A stretch of 6,611 nucleotides of DNA from positions 2,169-8,779 of the forward strand of contig DGTJ01000080.1 in the NCBI GenBank assembly GCA_002393725.1, written 5' to 3'. The DNA is from Prevotella sp. UBA4339. GTDB lineage: Bacteria > Bacteroidota > Bacteroidia > Bacteroidales > Bacteroidaceae. Each line of letters starts with the position of its first letter. Position 1 is the first letter of the stretch. The notes under the pieces are model-generated. The model ran no database searches and was not told where the DNA came from. It was given only the letters and a program-made list of their open reading frames with translations. Below are positions 5,491-6,611 of this stretch, piece by piece. The position numbers were made by a program, and so were the translations under genes.

Positions 5491-6367
5491 ATGGAATACG
5501 TAAAACTTGGAAACTCAGACCTCAATGTGTCGCGCATTTGCCTCGGCTGCATGGGCTTTGGAGATGCCAGTATCGGACAGCACTCGTGGACGATTGACGA
5601 AGAGCCGACACGGGAAATCATTCGTCGGTCACTCGACCTCGGCGTGAACTTCTTCGACACGGCGATAGCCTATCAGCTGGGCACTTCGGAGCAGTTCGTG
5701 GGCAGGGCGCTGAAGGATATGGCACGTCGCGAAGACGTGGTGGTGGCCACGAAGTTCCTGCCTCGCACAGAGGAGGAAATCACGAACGGCATCGATGGTC
5801 GGCATCGCCAATGCCTACGCCTATCAGGTGGCGAAGATGAACGCGATGGCCGAGAAAAACGGTTGGGCAAAATTCATCAGTGTGCAGAACCACTACAACC
5901 TGATTATGCGTGAGGAAGAGCGCGAGATGTTCCCGTTCTGCCGCGAGGAGAGCATTGCCATGACCCCATACAGCGCACTAGCTTCCGGCAAGTTGGCCAA
6001 GCGTCCGGGCGAGACTTCGAAGCGACAGGCCGAAGACTCGTTCATGCACTTCAAATACGATGCCACCGCTGAGCAGGACAACCGCATCGTGAATCGCGTA
6101 GTGGAACTGGCCAATCGCTATGATGTGGAGATGACTCAGATTTCCCTTGCCTGGTTGCTGACCAAGGTGGAGTCACCCATTGTGGGAGCCACCAAGCTGC
6201 ACCATATCGAAGGTGCCGTAAAGTCGCTTGATGTCCGTCTGACCGCCGATGACATCCGCTATATAGAAGAGCCATACGTGCCCCACAACCTCTCAGGTGT
6301 GATGGCAGTCAACAAGTCAGCCATGAGCGAAGAGCCTGTGTGGGTAAAGGCGGCGAAAAATAAATAG
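5491..6367 (+). pseudogene. Aldo/keto reductase disrupted by an internal deletion and frameshift
   Basis: The N-terminal part (5491 to about 5799) encodes a normal AKR start: KLGNSDLNVSRICLGCMGFG, catalytic Asp56 (FFDTA), Tyr61 (AIAY) and Lys88 (VATKF). The C-terminal part (from about 5798 to 6367) continues in another frame with VGIANAYAYQ, the mid-barrel SVQNHYNL region, and the cofactor loop GATKLHH. The segment between, which should carry the catalytic His and about two barrel strands, is missing. Compared with the intact AKR in this window, at least about 43 codons are lost, and the loss is not a multiple of three. An ATG at 5795 is probably coincidental. The junction lies between two copies of CGGCATCG (5787-5794 and 5800-5807). 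The gene starts 9 bases after the CMD/cupin stop, as last gene of the operon. A functional reductase is very unlikely. Confidence 0.85.
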
Positions 6368-6383
6368 ATACACAACCACCACA

Positions 6384-6434
6384 GATGAACGCCTCTCCTT
6401 TGATAAGATTGTACTTCGACATTCTCTCAAATGA
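6384..6434 (+). pseudogene. Possible fragment of an AraC-family C-terminal domain
   Basis: Read on the + strand, bases 6384-6434 give DERLSFDKIVLRHSLK-stop. The first nine residues resemble the second helix-turn-helix of AraC proteins (compare DERLSLTQI in the gene ending at 143), and 14 of the first 15 bases match bases 12-26. The rest of the domain is absent and there is no start. It lies between the end of the operon and the terminator shared with ppdK, the place an araC gene occupies at the left edge. The match is short and could be chance. Confidence 0.3.
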
Positions 6435-6439
6435 GATAT

Positions 6440-6476
6440 AAAAAAGAACCTGTCCGTTTGGGCAGGTTCCTTTATT
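6440..6476. terminator. Bidirectional hairpin terminator (right copy)
   Basis: A 10-bp stem (6446-6455 with 6460-6469) closes a GTTT loop (6456-6459). It is fully paired on the + strand with one U-G wobble. A-rich sequence (6440-6445) and T-rich sequence (6471-6480) flank it, so it can end both the + strand operon and the minus-strand ppdK gene. On the minus strand the T tract is the longer one. It is related to the hairpin at 164-199. Confidence 0.85.
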
Positions 6477-6495
6477 TATTGTCAGAGTTGTTAAC

Positions 6496-6611
6496 TTACT
6501 CCTCAACAGCAGCCTGCGCGGCGGCGAGACGGGCGATGGGCACACGGAATGGAGAGCAAGATGCGTAGTTCATGCCAATCTTAGCACAGAACTTCACAGA
6601 GCTGGGCTCAC
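6496..6611 (-). CDS. ppdK: Pyruvate phosphate dikinase, C-terminal end (partial)
   Basis: The minus strand encodes 37 residues to a TAA at 6498-6496: EPSSVKFCAKIGMNYASCSP followed by FRVPIARLAAAQAAVEE. This is the highly conserved C-terminus of pyruvate phosphate dikinase (PEP-utilising enzyme C-terminal barrel), which interconverts pyruvate + ATP + phosphate and PEP + AMP + pyrophosphate in the cytoplasm. The catalytic-cysteine motif (GICGEHGG-type) would lie just upstream, outside the window. The rest of the gene is off the right edge. It converges on the operon and shares the terminator at 6440-6476. It is a housekeeping gene in anaerobic Bacteroidales and is unlikely to belong functionally to the operon. 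Confidence 0.9.
   Translation of the reverse strand, partial: EPSSVKFCAKIGMNYASCSPFRVPIARLAAAQAAVEE

Noticed and set aside
5795..6367. Separate short gene starting at the ATG at 5795
   Set aside because: Its product is the C-terminal half of an AKR barrel without Asp, Tyr, Lys or His of the active site, and the ATG is created at the deletion junction; one broken gene is the simpler reading.
1..6611. CRISPR arrays, tRNA or rRNA genes, transposase or integrase genes
   Set aside because: No regularly spaced repeats, no RNA gene signatures, and no recombinase protein were seen; any insertion here would have used outside machinery.

Overview
The window looks like chromosomal DNA of a Bacteroidales bacterium, most like gut or oral Prevotella and relatives. 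The reasons are Bacteroidetes-type promoters (TAnnTTTG -7 elements, two of them in the divergent control region), AT-rich leaders with no Shine-Dalgarno, exported enzymes with short Bacteroidetes-style signal peptides, and the family types themselves. Genus is an inference; no rRNA or tRNA is present.

Layout. (1) Bases 1-143 are the 3' end of an AraC-type regulator gene on the + strand. (2) Bases 164-199 are a hairpin terminator, followed by a remnant of the last codons of a minus-strand ppdK gene (220-270). (3) A complete AraC-family regulator is read on the minus strand (284-1177). (4) A divergent control region (1178-1327) holds two back-to-back promoters and a tandem 8-bp repeat that may be the regulator's operator. 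(5) A + strand operon spans 1328-6367: aldo/keto reductase; exported amidohydrolase fused to an antibiotic-biosynthesis-monooxygenase (ABM) domain; flavodoxin lipoprotein; exported carboxymuconolactone-decarboxylase/cupin protein; and a second aldo/keto reductase broken by an internal deletion. (6) A second bidirectional terminator (6440-6476) follows, and then the 3' end of an intact ppdK on the minus strand (6496-6611).

The operon combines two soluble NAD(P)H-type reductases with three consecutive envelope-targeted proteins. The families (flavodoxin, ABM/quinol-monooxygenase, CMD, cupin, ACMSD-type amidohydrolase, AKR) recur in metabolism of quinones, aromatic ring-cleavage products and reactive carbonyls. 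The AraC regulator is the obvious candidate to switch it on in response to such a compound. The substrate cannot be read from the sequence.

The most striking structural point is that the regulator-operon block is bracketed by two related copies of a 'ppdK tail + spacer + terminator hairpin' unit in the same orientation. The surviving tail codons differ only synonymously, which suggests two ppdK genes that evolved separately as working genes before being brought together. The hairpin core appears inverted between the copies. A possible AraC remnant next to the right copy would fit a single-crossover (Campbell-like) or similar insertion of the whole block at an araC-ppdK convergent junction. 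An assembly chimera must be excluded.
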